Assembly: GCA_030549335.1 (NCBI GenBank)
Contig: CM060194.1
Coordinates: 57,192,547 to 57,256,546, forward strand
Length of the DNA: 64,000 nt
Direction: 5' to 3'
DNA from: Pontederia crassipes
Lineage: Eukaryota; Streptophyta; Magnoliopsida; Commelinales; Pontederiaceae
In this document: piece after piece, positions 27,564-40,476 of the stretch
Layout: each line of letters opens with the position of its first letter
Position numbering within the stretch: position 1 is the stretch's first letter
The notes under the pieces: model-generated
Told to the model about the DNA's origin: nothing
What the model saw: only the letters and a program-made list of their open reading frames with translations
Database searches by the model: none
Program-made: the position numbers and the translations under genes

Positions 27564-29082
27564 CACTACAAGAAAAATTGACTTATTAGACAGTTAGGAT
27601 CGTCACAATTTTATAAAATCCGTCAAAAAATGAAGTTTTCGACGGTTTTTTTGACGAATACGATATGTCGGAAAATTGCTCATTGCAAACACTTTTCCGA
27701 TGGGCAATAGACAACCGCCGAAAGTCCCGACGGCCCTACCCGTCAGAAATTTCCGACGGTTGCCAACCGTCGGTAGTTCAGTTGCAGCGACCGCCAAAAC
27801 TTGGTAGTCACAACCATCAAAACTTCAGACGGTTATGACGACTGCCAAAAGTTTTGGTGATCGCAACCGTCGAAAAATTTAGACAGTCGCGACCGTCGAA
27901 TAATTTCGACGGTGGCAACCGTTGAAACTTTCAACAGTTGGGATTTTTTATGACGGCCTAAGCCGTCTTAGATAACATATAAAATAATAAAAAAATTGGC
28001 GGCCAGCTTAGGCTGTCAGATCACGGATCCGTCGCGAGGCCGGATGCATGAGGGAGAGGGGTCGCCGGCCAAGGAGAGAGAGAGAGAGGGGAGTCGCCGG
28101 GAGCAGTAGATCAGGTCGCCAGGCGGCGGATCCGCCGCGAGGCGGCTGATCTAGGCCGGAGGCGGCGGATCCGCCACGAGGTGGCTGATCTAGGCTGGAG
28201 GCGGCCGGATCAAGCCGCCAAGCGGCAGTTCCGCCGTTCGGCGGCCGATCCAGGCCGCGTGCGGTCGGATCATGCGGCGGTTCAGCCGCGAGGCGGCCGG
28301 ATCAAGCCACCAGGTGGTGACCCTCCGCGAGGCGGTCGATCCAGACAGGCTGCCAGGCGGCGGATCCGCCGCGAGACGGCCGATCCATGCCGGAGGCGGC
28401 CGGATCAGGCCGCCAGGCGGCGGATCCGTCGTGAGGCGGCCGATCCAGGCCGCGCACGAGGGGAGAGAGACGGGTCGCCGGCCAGCCACGGGTGAGAGAG
28501 AGAGAGGGGTCGTGGAGGTCATCCTTCGATCGTCGTCCGAGAGAGAGAGAGAAAGAGGTAGAGAGGTAGAGAGAGAAGGAGGTTAGTAATAAATAGACCG
28601 AAAAAGAAAGTGGGGAGCAGGAAAGGAAAAAAAAAGGTGAGGAGGGTGTCCGGATAATTTTTTTAATACCGACGGTTTTTACCGTCGCAAAATTTAATAA
28701 TAGAATAATATTTTTACTTTACAACGGTTTCTATTCAGACCGTCGGAACTTTTGACGGTCTAAACCGTTGGTAATCGTAAAAATAATTAAATATTATAAT
28801 CTACGGTTCAGACCGTCGGAACTTTCGACGATTAGAACTGTTGATAATTATAATAATAAAATACTAATTATATTATATATTATGATATATAGGATTATAA
28901 CTTTCGACGTTCCTAATTGTGAAAAAATAAAATAATAATATAATAGATTTTATATTTTATTATTTTTATTTCAGACGGTTGCAACCATAAAAAATTCTGA
29001 CGGATACCTATCCATCGCAAATTGCGACGGATTTTGTTCCGTCGGAAACTGCCCGTCGGAAAAACATAATTTTCTTGTAGTG
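27564..29082. mobile_element. CACTA-type non-autonomous element, 1.5 kb
   Basis: The ends CACTACAAGAAAAATTGAC and ...ATAATTTTCTTGTAGTG are inverted repeats, flanked by the 3-bp duplication ATC (27561-27563 and 29083-29085). Both subterminal zones are packed with CCGTCGAAA / TTCCGACGG words in both orientations. The middle holds a GC-rich repeat array and GAGAGA tracts. There is no transposase. It belongs to the same family as the truncated copies ending at 45752 and 57026. Confidence 0.88.
28121..28460. repeat. GC-rich array, about 39-bp degenerate units, in the CACTA element
   Basis: Units of the type GGCGGCGGATCCGCCGCGAG followed by GCGGCTGATCTAGGCCGGA recur with a period near 39 bp and are self-complementary in part. 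They keep all frames open on both strands, which produces long Arg/Pro-rich reading frames that are not believable genes. A GAGAGAGAG tract follows. Similar cassettes occur at 44740-44900, 55920-56140 and 57440-57960. Confidence 0.75.
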
Positions 29083-31211
29083 ATCCATCAATCCTTTAAT
29101 AAGTATTAATAAAATTCTAAAAATAATTAAAATGACCAAAAGGCCCAAAATTCTCCACTATGTCGAACCATTAGTTCGATCATAGCTTATAATGAATGTT
29201 ATCGGGGCTTTGGTCAAACTATAAGCCATTATCGAATGATGCTAGTTTTTATACATCTGCTATGGTCCATGTCCCTTGCACTATGATTTGTCTGGCCTCG
29301 CTACGTGATCTTCATGAGAGTGAAATTTGTGCACGAGAGTTTCACGACCTGTGATTTCGATTTCACGGCTATATTCACAGTCATGTGACTTTGATCGCGG
29401 TTAATAAAAATTATTTTATGGTCTATGAAAATGGTGATAAATGGTTAGTCATGTTTATAATTTAACTTCCCTAGTCGCAATCGTGAAAATTAGTTCATGA
29501 CTAGTGAAATCAACCCATAATGGCTTATTACGAGCTTTGCACACTTCACATCTCATGACTATAGTTCAAAGCTCATGAAATGGCTTTTACACCCTAACTT
29601 CTTGATCTTTTTTTAAATTTCTATAGCGAATCTTTCAATCCATTCCACACAAGTCTGGAGTTCGTATAGTAGGTTTTCTATAGCATTAACACCTATTTAG
29701 AGGTCAAACATGTATCAATCGCACTAGGAAATAGGTGCAGTCAATTATTTGGGAAAACAAGTCTCGTTTCATATAAACATCCCATTAAATAATCCATTAC
29801 CACCATATAAGAGCCCTACTTTTTCCATCAGGAATCAATAACATTTCAGCATGATAATCATAGCAACATGAACTTAATTAATCCAGCCATCATAATCAAA
29901 CTCAAAGAAGAAAGAAAGAAATCAAACTCTCATTTTAATATTTATTTAGAATGAGGAATCTGGGTTCATGCTATCTACATAATTTAATTAGGGTTTCGTC
30001 TTCTCCTAATTCTCTCCCTCTCCAATTAATCTCTTATCCAATGCCTTAGCCTCCTTGGTCCCCTTCCCTTTTTTGTTGAACTCCTAGGGCACTATGGAAG
30101 AAAGGTTTAGGAGGAAGAAGAAAATGGGTTTGCTGGTGGGAGAACGGAGAGAAGAAAGGAGAGCTTTAGGACTTTTGTATTGCTTTTCTACACAATGGAC
30201 TGAAAACATGCTTTGATTTCAGGGGTGTTATAGTAAATGATATTACACATTGAATGGGTGCTCATTGCCTTTGTTCTCTTTGTTTTCATTTTTTAATTTT
30301 TCCCCTTTGTGTTCCAATCTTTTTGCTTCAATAATTATTTATAAGATGACAACAAAAAATTAATGAGATTTTTGGATGCCTATGTAAGGTCCATGTTGTC
30401 CTACTTATACATGTATACTCATACCTCACTTCTCAGTTCAATTATTCATTATAAAGGTTGTGCCGAAAAGATACAGAAATATAATCAAATCAATACATGC
30501 CAACATAACTACTCTATGCATCATGTCTGTATTCATGTACTTTAGAGTAAAGTCATTCATATGATCAAGAAGGTCAAAATATTCACAACTCAATCTTGGA
30601 AAAAAGTTTTGACCAACCTTAGGCGTCTCCTTAAGTGTCTGCCCAACTGGTGCATTAGTTTTTATGTGACACTTGGGGATGTGATTTAGTTCAAGGTGAA
30701 ATGAGTTTTCAGCTCTGCCCGGATCTCCCTTTGGTTATCTGTATCAAGATCTCTTGTCAGGAATAAAACAAACACTTAAAGAAAGAGGGGAGAGGACAAC
30801 CTCCATAATTGATCAATGGTAATTTTGGCAATTCATTGGATAACATTTTAATCTTGCAAAACCAACATGTCAAAAGCTCAAGGATATAATTGATATTTTA
30901 GCCGAAGCATATCTAAATAAAAAAACATTGACAAGAAAGACAAATTCAAAAGGAGGATAGGCGTCTCAAACTTTACAAAACATCAGCAATGATAGGAAAA
31001 ATATGCCGACAATTAATGATCCAAAACTTTACAATGAAAAATAATAGGGAAACGAGCTTAAAAACATTAGATCAAAGGAATGTGCATAATTTGTAGATCA
31101 AATAAGAAGCAGAGAGGGAGGGCTAAGTGGGCAACTGCGAAAGAACTTGACTTTTTTAGTTGGGATTGTCATAGGACGATGAGAAGGCTTCCGACAAAAT
31201 GATAGTAAATA
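29083..31211. other. Intergenic region, possibly containing an LTR fragment
   Basis: No gene was recognised. Read on the minus strand from about 30234, the sequence begins ATAACACCCCTGAAATC and continues with CT-rich and TTCTTC tracts. This resembles the start of a gypsy LTR like that at 19302, though its other end was not found (possibly cut near 29085). The remainder is AT-rich. Confidence 0.4.
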
Positions 31212-32359
31212 AAGATGAAAGTTATTAAACATCATCTTTGGCAATAGCATCAAGTAAAATGGTAGTAAATACTAACAAGTGTATGAAGAAAAATGATAAT
31301 AAATACTAGTAAGTGCATTTATCGCTCTTGTACTATAATATATTAATAGAGTTATCATTTTAACGTGAACTAGTTATAATGGATATCTTATTTTGTTTGT
31401 TAATTGAGGAGAGTAGAAGAAATTTAGGTTTTTAGAATAAACTAAATTAAAGAGATAGAAATGATTACGAGATAAATATATAGTTTGGACTTCTTTTGAT
31501 TTATGCTTTATGCATAGGTCCTTAAATATGAAATCAAACATTGAAGTTGAATTCGTAAAATTAACTAATTAATATTTCAAATTTTAATTATTATTTTGGG
31601 AGTAAATATATTAATTAATCCTTTAAATTTGTAATTTATTATAATCATACAATTCAATTGAAATTATAATTAAGAATTTTGTCAAATCACTATAATTCAA
31701 CACAATTGAATTTATTTCTGATTTTTTTTCAATTATCGCATGCATGAACAAATGGAAATTCATGTAGTTGCCAACAAATCGAAAAAGTACTAAAAAATAA
31801 AGACATTTTTTTTAAGAATCGCTCTTAATTCGATTATAGATAATGCAGATTCTATCCAAGAATTCTCAATACAAATTATAGGAAACACAGCCTAATAATT
31901 AAAGGATTTCCTCTTCGAGGCAAAGAAAACAAAAACAAAAAGATGACTGAAAAGTCTATGAGTATTTATGGTTTTCATAATCATCTACCCAAAGGCATCG
32001 ATATTGTCAAGTAGTTAACGCTTCCTTGCTTCAAGTCATCGGGCGATGACAATTGCGATTCCTCGTCGTCGGTGTTGGTTGTGACCATTCTTCTCCCCAC
32101 AAAACCTGGAATCTTTGGTGGAGACGACATCATGTTATCACTTCCTAACATGGCCTGCATAGTAGCCATGGTTGGCCTGTCCTCCGGGAACTCCTGAACG
32201 CATAGCAGCCCCAACTTCACAAATCTGCTCACTTCCGCCATCGGGTAGACATCTCCAATCGATTTATCGACCAGTTCCAAACTTCTACCCTCATTCCATA
32301 GACTCCATACCTGTAAGTGCAGTTTTTCTCGTTAATCATATGTTTGATCAGCTCTTCGG
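31212..32359. repeat. Duplicated block, copy A (3' end of receptor kinase locus)
   Basis: It aligns by eye with 46192-47305: the same AAAGATGAAAGTTATTAAAC start, the same 3' flank, a full last exon, and the beginning of intron 6 down to CAGCTCTTCGGGA. Homology then stops abruptly at about 32359, where copia sequence starts. Confidence 0.8.
31981..32310 (-). pseudogene. Receptor kinase gene 2: last exon only
   Basis: It encodes the C-terminal 109 residues of an S-domain receptor kinase (end of kinase lobe [20 protein letters not shown] block, variable tail, YLTISMPLGR and stop). It corresponds exactly to exon 7 of gene 3: same 330-nt length, same phase-0 acceptor, most residues identical. The acceptor AG and the first 49 bp of the upstream intron are present, after which the sequence turns into a copia element. 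Exons 1-6 are missing from the window, so no functional receptor can be made from this copy. Confidence 0.85.
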
Positions 32360-32487
32360 GAAGTTTTCTCCGTGGACAAACAACTGGTTCTCAATCCAAA
32401 AGAAAAAAATTGCATAAGTTGCAACCAAATAAAAGGAGCGGAGATGCTGGACAAAAGAAAGCCCGAGACCATCAGCGCACGTGAAAA

Positions 32488-33259
32488 ATGTGGTGGCAAG
32501 ACATAAATAAAGTAAAATACTATAATTGTAACAAACATGGTCACTTCGCTTGTAATTGCACCGAGTCCAAGAAGGTTTGTCCTAACGATGATTCTATTGC
32601 TTATGTCTTAAGTGTTAAAACTCATTCTTCGTATATTACAGATTTAGAAGCCACCGACCAGGTAGTAAGATATCGCGGGATCTTCATGAAATTTTGCCGG
32701 ATAAGTGTGGAGAGCAAATGGATTTACATTGGAAACAACGAAAGAGTTGAAGCTAAATGTATTAGAATGTGCAAGTTCGAACTTCGTAACAGCCAAATTC
32801 TTTATCTTCGTGATATTCTTTATACTCCAACTTTTAGACAAAATTTACTTTATGTGTCAGTATTAGACAAGCTTGGTTATGTAATAAGTTTACAGAGGAA
32901 ATAAATAACGATATGTCTTGACAATGTTCTTCTATGCAATGGTTATCTCAATAATAGTTTCTATGTTTTAAATATAGCATTTGTTGCTGATAGTTGTTCT
33001 TTTATGTCATATTTGATGTGAATGAAGGCGACAACATTTGGCACGCTAGACTTAGACACATTGGTCAAGATCGAATAAATAGACTTGCTAGATAAGGCCT
33101 CTTGGGTGTCTCGCAAAAGTTGATCTTCCAACTTGTGAGGAATGTCTAGCTGACAAGAAGATAAGAACACCATTTGAAAAGGAAAAACGCATCGAGTATC
33201 CATTACAATTAATCCATTTGGACATATGTTGTTCGATAAATGTCCACGCACGACACGAG
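32488..33259 (+). pseudogene. Copia gag end, protease and pre-integrase
   Basis: The reading frame at 32488-32904 has a zinc knuckle YYNCNKHGHFACNC in which the first of the CCHC cysteines is replaced by Tyr. The protease active site, normally WIxDSGATDH, reads TDLEATDQ, so the DSG triad is lost. From 32905, stops interrupt a GAG-pre-integrase-like region (SFYVLN...SCSFMSYL...). The frame ends where a foreign insert begins at about 33260. Confidence 0.7.
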
Positions 33260-34500
33260 TATCTCAAAAAGGGCACCAAGAGGGAGGGGGGTGAATTGGT
33301 GTTTAACCAAAAATATCAATCTCACAAAATTCGTAGCGGAAACACAAAATCGATTCTTAAAATCTTTATAATTCAGATTATAAATACAATATGAACGGGG
33401 AGAGAGAGAAAAAAAATCAAACACGAATAAACACGGTGGTCGTTGACGAGGTTCGGCCACACCTTGACTTACGTCCCCGCTCTGACTTCTCGACCTCGAG
33501 ACCGTCAGAGATTCCACTAGCACTTTGTTCCAAATGGGGCAAAGAAGAAAGCCCTTTACACCATCGCCTTTTTATCCGCATCGAGAGGCAAGGCAACCTC
33601 TCCTCCTATGAAGCTAATCTATTTCTCTCGCTCAAAAGGTAAGATTTTGAACCTCTTTTACACATGAGTTCTCTCTAATTTTTCTAAACAAAAGTGTTTT
33701 TCTCTTTTACAAAACTAAGCTCACAAGAGAAGAAGAGAGAAAAAATGAGAAAGCTATAAAATGAAAACTTCAAGAAATGATATTTCTTTGACAACTTGAA
33801 GCTATTCTTCAATGAGCGAATGGATGTCTTTGCCTCTAGCTTTGGCACTCCTTTTATAACCTTCAATGTGTGGAAAATTCGTACAGAAATCATTTCACAA
33901 ATTCCTTCTTCAAATTTGACCGTTACTGTTCATTTGACTTGGAGGCCGGTCGACCACATTTTTGGACCGGTCGACCGGTCCATGCGACCGTTGCGCATTT
34001 TCTTCAACTTCTGTGCTTGATCGGTCAACCGGTGTCTCGATCGATACAGTCTCGCAGTTTTGATTTGTAGCCATTGAACTGATCGATCAGCCGCTGCATC
34101 GATCGGTCTGTCGACTGGTACAGTCTCGCAGTTTTCATTTAAGCAGCTTATGCCTTGATCGGTCGATCGGTTTCTCAGATCGGTCGATCGGACTATCTCG
34201 ACTAGCCTTCTTTGCTTCGATTGGTAGGTTGACCGACCTGCACTATTTTGATCATAACTTTCTGCATGGTTATCCAAATTAGATGATCTTGAAGTCTATA
34301 GAAAGCTAACATAATTCTCTACAATCTGACATTCCACTTTTCTCTAAAACTAATTAGATCAATGATAATTATTTAATCAAAGCGTAGTGCATAAAGTTAT
34401 CCATTTTTCTTTAAACTTTTTTAGCATTTCAACTTTAATCTTTCGAGCTTTGTTTCATCAAAATATAATTTTATATGTCATTAAAACTTTGACCCAACAA
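33260..34500. mobile_element. Unclassified 1.24-kb insert in copia integrase
   Basis: Copia integrase coding similarity stops after 33259 and resumes at 34501-34505, so about 1.24 kb was inserted. It begins TATCTCAAAAAGGGCACCAAG near a GGGAGGGGGGTGAATTGGTG stretch and ends ...TTTGACCCAACA. It carries no recognisable protein. Between 33940 and 34240 it has many GGTCGACCGG / GATCGGTCGATCGG palindromic words. No clear inverted terminal repeats, LTRs or target duplication were found, so the class is left open. Short reading frames within it are not supported as genes. Confidence 0.55.
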
Positions 34501-35395
34501 TGATTTTATTATTCCATTACCTTTATAAATGATTATTCAGGTTACGTTGTTGTATACTTGATTTCTCATAAGTTTGAAGTCTTGGATTGTTTCGTACGAT
34601 TCATGAATATGATAGAAATTCTAGTGGATTACAAGTTTAAAGCCTTGCGAACTGACCGTGGACGCGAATATCTCTTTGACTTATTAAAAAAGTTATGTGA
34701 TAAAAAGAGTATCGTTAGGCAACTAAGAGTACCAAGAACCCCGTAACAAAATAGTGTTACCGAAAGATGGAATCGTACCTTATTTGATATGGTTTGATCC
34801 ATGATGACGCAAGCTAATCTTCCAATTTCATATTAGGGAGATGCACTATTAACTATTGCCTACATTTTAAATCATGTACCATCGAAATCCGTCTCTACCA
34901 CTCCTTATGAATTCTGGACAGGTCGAAAACCCAACTTTAGTTATTTGCACCATTGGGGATGCACAACCTATATTCTCAACAACTCTCATAAGTATAGAAA
35001 GTTAGGTCCAAGTGGACAGAAATGTATCTTTATAAGATATTATGAAATCTCTAAGGACTATATATGTATCCATAGGTGAAAGAGAAAATAGTATAGTAAC
35101 GGAAATTGAAAGTAGAGGTGTGACATTTATAAAGAATGAGTTTCCTAAGCAAGGCAAGATAGACAAGGGGCTTCTTCTAAATGAAGAACAAGATCTTGAG
35201 TTGATGGCAAAGGCGGATCAACCCGTTGAGGAGTTTGTCTTCTCCGTCCCACAACTTGATCCGAGTGGGAGAGATTCGCAACCGCCGACTGACCAATCTG
35301 AAAGTTTCTTTTGACAGACTACTAGAAAACATGCTCCACGCTGACGATTTGAAATCGAAGGAGTGTATGAACATAGGTCACATGAAGCCTACATA
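34501..35395 (+). pseudogene. Copia integrase remnant
   Basis: The frame starting at about 34512 reads ITFINDYSGYVVVYLISHKF, followed by ALRTDRGREY in the next block, which are standard copia integrase core motifs. The catalytic Asp of TDRGREY is present. Stops break the following QNGVAER-type and W-G-D-ALLTA-type stretches (34740-34960). The remainder (to about 35395) shows the GPSGQKCIFI-type block and the acidic linker before RT. It is cut by plastid DNA at about 35398. Confidence 0.7.
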
Positions 35396-35399
35396 GTAA

Positions 35400-35580
35400 A
35401 TCATTTTCGACCGCTACAAGATCAACAACGCCATGAGCTTGGGCTTCTGTTGCTGACATAAAAACATCCCTTTCCATATCTTCGGATACAACCCATAATG
35501 GGTTGCCCGTTCTTTGTACATAAACCTTTGTGAGGGTTTCGCGAGGTTTCAATAGTTCTTCCACTTCCATAGGGATTGGC
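35400..35580 (-). pseudogene. clpP: Plastid clpP fragment (C-terminal exon)
   Basis: The minus strand encodes the end of the plastid ATP-dependent protease subunit: [19 protein letters not shown], then [20 protein letters not shown] and [11 protein letters not shown]. These match the last exon. The upstream exons are absent. It is a promoterless fragment next to the left border of the plastid insertion. Confidence 0.85.
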
Positions 35581-35669
35581 GATTTACCCATTCAGTGACT
35601 TTGGCACTGGACGTTCCCAAAATGGATCGGGTCAGGTGAATTAGAGAATAGATAGACGTCTGTTGGCAT

Positions 35670-35905
35670 TCCTGCCTTCTTTCTCCTTTCTGGGCCCATC
35701 CGAAAGAGAATCCAGTACCTTTTTGTCGTGAATATCTGAATAGGACGAACCGGCCTGCGTGGATATCTTTGCTTCGGAACAAAATAATTAGAATTAGGCT
35801 CGGTCAATTGGAATATGTATTATCCATAGGGGGATCTTCCAATTGAGAAGATACATCGACCTGAGACGAAGAGAAAGGTCTATCTATTTTCTTTAGGTAT
35901 TCAGT
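35670..35905. repeat. ycf15-downstream plastid spacer, copy 1
   Basis: The segment holds GGATATCTTTGCTTCGGAAC, TTAGGCTCGGTCA and TATCTATTTTCTTTAG blocks. It recurs at 38492-38660 and 39783-40017, where it continues into ycf15. Here it stops at about 35905 and is joined to atpB. Assignment to the plastid ycf15 region follows from the other two copies. Confidence 0.65.
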
Positions 35906-35910
35906 TAAGT

Positions 35911-36512
<602 letters not shown>

Positions 36513-37145
36513 ATAAAATTCGATTCAGTGGGATCTTTCACTCACATTTTTTCCACCAAGAACGTTTTATGAAACTCTTTGACCCCCGAATTTGGAGTAT
36601 CCTACTTTCACGTGATTCACAGGGTTCAACAAGCGAGATTTCACGATCAAAGGTGTAGTACTTCTTGTAGTAGCGATCCTTATATCTCGTATTAACAATC
36701 GAAAGATGGTCGAAAGAAAAAATCTCTATTTGATGGGGCTTCTTCCTATACCTATGAATTCCATTGGACTCAGAAATGAGACATTGGAAGAATCTTTTTT
36801 GTCTTCCAATATCAATAGGTTGATTATTTCCCTCCTGTATCTTCCAAAGGGGAAAAATATTTTTGAGAGTTGTTTTATGGATCCGCAAGAGAGTACTTGG
36901 ATTCTCCCAATAAATAAAAAGTGTATCATGCCTAAATCTAACTAGAGTTCGCGGTGGTGGAGGAACCAGATCGGAAAAATGAAGGATTCTAGTTGTAAGA
37001 TATCTAATGAAATCATAGCTGGAATTGAAATCTCATTCAAAGAGAAAGATAGCAAATATCTGGAGTTTCTTTTTTTATACTATACAGATGATCCAATCCG
37101 CAAGGACCATGATTGGGAATTGTTTGATCGTCTTTCTCTGAGGAA
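36513..37145 (+). pseudogene. ycf2: Plastid ycf2 fragment, 5' part
   Basis: Ycf2 is a large plastid protein. This piece covers its N-terminal region: [11 protein letters not shown], the stretch containing [19 protein letters not shown], then [17 protein letters not shown], and on to [17 protein letters not shown]. Frameshifts occur after SFTHIF, and a stop lies near 36943. The right junction with rpoC1 is at about 37145. Confidence 0.9.
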
Positions 37146-37149
37146 GAAG

Positions 37150-37308
37150 CGAAACAAGCTGATTCAGATTTGCGAATTTTTATAGGTAATTCATTCTTAG
37201 AATGGAAGGAATTAGGAGACGAGGAGTCCACTGCAAATGAGTGGGAAGATAGAAAAATTAGACGAAGAAAGGATTTTTTGGTTAGACGCATGGGAATTAG
37301 CTAAATAA
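37150..37308 (+). pseudogene. rpoC1: Plastid rpoC1 fragment
   Basis: It reads [19 protein letters not shown], then [20 protein letters not shown], matching a short internal part of the plastid RNA polymerase beta' subunit. Only about 53 codons are left, and a stop follows at 37303. Confidence 0.8.
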
Positions 37309-37318
37309 TATAACTATA

Positions 37319-37425
37319 ATGAAATATACGATCAACCAACATTTATCGAATTTGAAAAAGAGTCAGAAGAAATGGTTTGATCCTCTTATTTCTCGAATCG
37401 AGAGATTGAATCGAAATATTTTTGT
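37319..37425 (+). pseudogene. ycf2: Plastid ycf2 fragment, internal
   Basis: It reads [20 protein letters not shown], then [12 protein letters not shown], an internal ycf2 block. It is about 105 bp long, between rpoC1 and rps2 pieces. Confidence 0.75.
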
Positions 37426-37427
37426 AT

Positions 37428-37690
37428 TGATTAAACAAATTGTTGGGATCCCCAAAATTATACATTCTCGAAGAGCCGTATATTCTTCTTGCTGATCAAC
37501 GATGATCACAATATCAGGCAACCCCGTCATATATTTGATCCCGCCAAGGTATGTTTGTAAGGTAGATAATTTTCTCTTCAACATTGTTGCATCTCTTTTT
37601 GGGAGACGATTGAGTTTCCCCATCTTTTGTTCTGCTCTTAAGTCCCTGAATTTTTGAAGTCTCATTTCTGTAGTGGACCAATTCGTTAAC
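37428..37690 (-). pseudogene. rps2: Plastid rps2 fragment
   Basis: The minus strand encodes [33 protein letters not shown] and [20 protein letters not shown], an internal part of small-subunit ribosomal protein S2. N- and C-terminal parts are absent. 37691-37773 next to it was not identified. Confidence 0.85.
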
Positions 37691-37773
37691 AGAACATAAA
37701 AAAAAAGTTCCTTGACTTGAATGCAATCTGGAACTATGTCATATACATTAAGGGAACATTAGTTTCTTATTAT

Positions 37774-38271
37774 TCAATGCGCATCTTGTAATTCATAGAA
37801 ATTGGGAGTAATATAGTCCTTACGTAGGGGCCAACCTATCCAACTTTCAGGTATCAAGATACGTTTAAGACGAGGATGATTATCATAAGAGATTCCCAAC
37901 ATATCATAAGATTCACGTTCTTGAAAATCGGCGCTTTTCCAAATCCAGAAAACAAACGGAATTCTAGGATTATTCATTGGGGCAAATACTTTTATGCATA
38001 CCTCTTCTGCTTTATCTATGCCATACTGTATTCTCGTAAGATGATATACGTTGGCTAAAAATCTACCTAGTGATACATCATAGGCACACTGAGAACGTAG
38101 ATAATTGTAACCATATACATATGAAATGACAGCAATGGAATCCCAATCCTCCGTTTTTATTTGTAAAGTTTCTATTCCTCGGCAATCGAAGCCTAGAGAT
38201 CTATGAACTAGCTCATGCTTGACTAACCAATCATATAAACGATCCTGCCGCATTTTTTGGACTTCTCCCAC
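37774..38271 (-). pseudogene. ndhJ: Plastid ndhJ copy, complete open frame
   Basis: NADH dehydrogenase-like subunit J of the plastid NDH complex. The frame is open over the whole gene (165 codons including about 6 extra before the likely native start [10 protein letters not shown]) and ends in the family's usual C-terminus [13 protein letters not shown]. Characteristic blocks [31 protein letters not shown] and [13 protein letters not shown] are present. It has no plastid transcription context or transit peptide in the nucleus, so function is unlikely despite the open frame. It is the longest intact piece in the mosaic. Confidence 0.85.
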
Positions 38272-38339
38272 ATTTATATTTATATGATATATATAGCTCG
38301 TGGACTCTTCTCTGAGGGAGAAGGACCGTCGATCAGTGA

Positions 38340-38490
38340 GAGGCGAGAAAGGACAGATGTATAGAACCTTTCAACGAGATAGTGCTTTTTCAAATCTCTC
38401 AAAATGGAATCTGTTCCAAACATATATACCATGGTTCCTTACTTCGACAGGGTGCAAATATCTAAATTTCACCCTTTTAGATACTTTCTC
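38340..38490 (+). pseudogene. ycf2: Plastid ycf2 fragment
   Basis: It reads [20 protein letters not shown], then [19 protein letters not shown], a mid-protein block of Ycf2. It is joined at about 38491 to the ycf15 spacer. Confidence 0.85.
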
Positions 38491-38491
38491 T

Positions 38492-38965
<474 letters not shown>

Positions 38966-38974
38966 TCCACTTAA

Positions 38975-39345
38975 TCCCTTTTTCATGGCCACATATCTTT
39001 ACGACTAAGGAATGGATGAAGTTCTGACCATCTGTTAGAGAAAAAAGAACGAATTGATCTTGTAGGATTACCAAGAAATTCTTCAATTTCTTCCGGAAGC
39101 AGATGAATAATCATTTGCTTTTCACATTCCATGAATAGCCGGGACATTGAGGAAGATCCAAAAAGGCATTTCGGGAATCTATTTGATTTTATCTATGTTC
39201 GTTCCGTTTGAAGAAAAGAAGGATCCCAAAGAATCGATCTTTCTTTTAGTTGCTAAATCTCTGTTTGATCAATCAATGTGTGATATTCTGAATCCTCATT
39301 TCTAATGTACCCCATAAACGGAACCGCCACCCAATAGCATGTTGC
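38975..39345 (-). pseudogene. ycf2: Plastid ycf2 fragments, reversed
   Basis: On the minus strand, the blocks SEYHTLINQ, RSILWDPSF, MSRLF and [13 protein letters not shown] of Ycf2 are recognisable between about 39290 and 39000. A separate short piece with GSTSGGNMLLGGGSVYG from another part of Ycf2 lies at about 39305-39345. The orientation is opposite to the ycf2 pieces on either side. 39346-39595 is unidentified. Confidence 0.7.
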
Positions 39346-39599
39346 CACCAGAAGTAGAACCGAACAACTTCTAGGCAGGTAGCCGTCCTTATTGTTAGAT
39401 CGAGCACCTACACTTTGCTTTTGACTTTTCTACACCCCCCTCTGTTTTTGCTTTATTTATAGGATTTTACTATTGGGTGGGTAAAATCTTTTCCTAGTAT
39501 AGTAGATGCTATCACACATACAGTCATACTCAATTCGATGGAATTGTTTGATTTGAAAGGAGATCTTTTATAATTTCCACGTAAGGGGTTATTTTTTGG

Positions 39600-39780
39600 T
39601 TTCGTCCAGTCATTAATAACTTGATTTTTTGATATATTTCATCTATTCCATGACCAGAACAAAAGGGGATACACGTTACACCATGATTTTGAATCAGAAG
39701 AGAAATTTCAAGAAATGATAGATCTATTCACTCTATGATAACCGAGCCGGATCTGGTGTATCATAGGGGATTTGCCTTTT
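39600..39780 (+). pseudogene. ycf2: Plastid ycf2 fragment
   Basis: The plus strand carries Ycf2 blocks [29 protein letters not shown] and TEPDLVYHRGFAF, with at least one frameshift and stop (near 39737). It is joined at about 39781 to the third copy of the ycf15 spacer. Confidence 0.75.
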
Positions 39781-39782
39781 CC

Positions 39783-40330
<548 letters not shown>

Positions 40331-40476
40331 CCCTTTGAGTTATAACCCTTCCCGACCCTGTCGAGAAATAGAACTAACTAATCCTAAGGCAAAGGGAAGG
40401 GTCAAGAAACTCAATCTGGTATTTGCTCTTGATGTTGAACCTGGCTATGTCGGTCTCACTGGCCTATGAAAGCATG

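Noticed and set aside
28181..28586. Repetitive Arg-rich reading frames on both strands in the 27564-29082 element
   Set aside because: They arise from the 39-bp GC-rich repeat array, which lacks stops in every frame. No believable protein.
33260..34500. Helitron for the insert in copia integrase
   Set aside because: The 3' end lacks CTRR and a terminal hairpin, and the insertion is not clearly between A and T. Left unclassified.
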